Below, one piece after another: positions 62,952-64,000 of a stretch of DNA of 64,000 nucleotides. The notes under the pieces were generated by a model. That model was given only the letters and a program-made list of their open reading frames with translations, was not told the origin of the DNA and searched no databases. The position numbers and the translations under genes were made by a program. The stretch's first letter is position 1. Each line of letters begins with the position of its first letter. This DNA comes from Bacillota bacterium (GTDB lineage: Bacteria > Bacillota > Clostridia > Acetivibrionales > JAFADI01): contig JAFADI010000095.1 of NCBI GenBank assembly GCA_023424965.1, forward strand, positions 1 to 64,000, in the 5' to 3' direction.

Positions 62952-63815
62952 TTATTTTCCTAATTCAGACACGTATACCAATTGGATATTATTGCTGTCA
63001 AAGTAGGGAAGAGTTTCTTTGATCGCTTCATAGGTTATTTTGCCGCCCTCGGTGCCCACATGGCCGATGGCCACTGCATAACCCTTTTTCAAGGCGATTT
63101 CTCCTGCGCGCTTCAGCTGTTTTTTTATGTAGGCCTTATCTTTTTGGGTGTCAAGGAATACATCCCTGTCATAGCACAAAACACCTTTTTCGTCTGCGAT
63201 GCCTTTCGCGATGGGTTTTCTGGCAGAACGGCTGTCGACAAAATATAGATTTTTAACCTTGATGACGTCCAGCACATCGGAAATGACCCTTTCGTCGCCT
63301 CCTGCCTTGGCCCCCATGTGGATGTTGGCGCCGACGGCATAGGGAACGCTGTCGAAGGCGTCGATCACAAGGTTGTAGATTTCCTGGTCACTCAAAACGC
63401 TTAAAATCGGCCTTGGGCCCACCCAGCTGAGTTTGCCGGAATAGGATTCCATGGGCAGATGGACGATGATTTCAAATCCGTTTTTATGTGCCGCTTCCGC
63501 ATCGGATTGGGAAAAAGTGAGAAAGGGCATGATGGCAAAGGTCATATGCCGGTCGAGGGTCATCATATCTTTCACGCCGAGTCTGTTCTGGCCAAAATCA
63601 TCAATGATGATGGCCAGCTTGGCCTGGGGCTTGGACTCATCCGCAAAGGGACTTTCCAGAATTCCCGGAAGCGTTGAGGTGATACTGCTGCTGCCGAATT
63701 CGATATTGGAATAATAGTATACATTTACCGATAAAATGACGAAACAGAGCAGAACGGAGGCGGCAACCCTGCGGAAGTTCTTCTTCGAAGACCCGTTAAA
63801 TTTTATTTTTTCCAT
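62952..63815 (-). CDS. Divergent polysaccharide deacetylase (YibQ family)
   Basis: A 287-residue protein with an N-terminal signal anchor (about 17 to 36) and a divergent polysaccharide deacetylase domain. The domain starts AKLAIIIDDFGQNRLGVKDMM and includes FEIIVHLPMES, AVGANIHMGAKA and VLCYDRD. It lies outside the membrane and may trim cell-wall or secreted glycans. ATG 63815 is 8 bases after AAGGA; an upstream frame to 63884 has no ribosome site. Bases 63885-64000 show no gene. Confidence 0.88.
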   Translation of the reverse strand: MEKIKFNGSSKKNFRRVAASVLLCFVILSVNVYYYSNIEFGSSSITSTLPGILESPFADESKPQAKLAIIIDDFGQNRLGVKDMMTLDRHMTFAIMPFLTFSQSDAEAAHKNGFEIIVHLPMESYSGKLSWVGPRPILSVLSDQEIYNLVIDAFDSVPYAVGANIHMGAKAGGDERVISDVLDVIKVKNLYFVDSRSARKPIAKGIADEKGVLCYDRDVFLDTQKDKAYIKKQLKRAGEIALKKGYAVAIGHVGTEGGKITYEAIKETLPYFDSNNIQLVYVSELGK

Positions 63816-64000
63816 AGTTTGCATCCTTGAAATTATTTTTATGTCTATGGTATAGTATACGGCTGCCATGGTAAAATATATCAAAAAAATCCAAATGTAT
63901 TTCCCGGCGATTTTATCGTATCGTGGGTAAACTTGCCCACTGAAAAAAATTAATGTAGAATAGGAACTATAGAAAAAATATCCCCGATAACGAGGTTACT

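Noticed and set aside
63341..63360. TGTCGAA octamers within genes as Spo0A boxes
   Set aside because: They lie inside coding sequence and are expected by chance.
1..64000. CRISPR array, prophage, toxin-antitoxin or restriction system
   Set aside because: No regularly spaced direct repeats, cas genes, phage genes or nuclease modules were seen. The small RHH protein has no toxin partner.

Overview
The window reads as one stretch of a Firmicutes (class Clostridia) chromosome. Sporulation genes (spoVM, ylbJ, yabG), Gram-positive gene orders (spoVM-rpmB, rsmD-coaD-ylbJ), CheC/CheD/FliY chemotaxis, strong AGGAGG ribosome sites and frequent TTG/GTG starts all point there. The composition and the standalone CBM25 protein suggest a polysaccharide-degrading relative of the Acetivibrio/Ruminiclostridium group. 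That placement is inference, not a database result.

Layout. Bases 1-17900 hold housekeeping genes: the end of glycogen synthase, endonuclease III, a long FtsA-like actin ATPase behind a good SigH-type promoter, a membrane GAF-GGDEF protein, the tiny spoVM gene facing rpmB, recG, rsmD, coaD, ylbJ, a REP-type transposase with REP-like repeats on both sides, dprA, topA and trmFO. Bases 17900-51400 are one nearly unbroken co-directional motility locus: flgB-flgC-fliE-fliF-fliG-fliH-fliI-fliJ-motE-like-fliK-flgD-(flagellar operon protein)-flgE, then flbD-fliL-fliM-fliY-cheY-fliO-fliP-fliQ-fliR-flhB-flhA-flhF-flhG, then a PilZ protein, cheB-cheA-cheW-cheC-cheD, a small membrane protein, sigD, a FapA/DUF342 protein and two accessory proteins. 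It encodes the basal body, export gate, hook, switch, most of the chemotaxis core and the motility sigma factor. Stators (motAB), flagellin, caps and receptors are not here.

Bases 51400-64000 are mixed: a truncated MltG-like protein, the YabG spore protease, an SPFH-RHH-GPP34 cluster, tRNA-Leu(CAA), a LytTR-DUF3021-ABC transporter module, small proteins of unknown role, a standalone CBM25 protein, a nucleotidyltransferase fused to a phosphomannomutase-like domain that has lost its active-site motifs, two unknown minus-strand genes and a divergent polysaccharide deacetylase.

The most unusual material is non-coding. A palindromic element of about 95 bp occurs twice (after flhG and after the mltG-like gene) with compensated stems. 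A 124-bp element with terminal inverted repeats splits fliE from fliF. Long perfect hairpins lie before sigD, before the mltG-like gene and between spoVM and rpmB. Exact Spo0A-box octamers precede two motility segments. I saw no CRISPR array, prophage or complete defence system.
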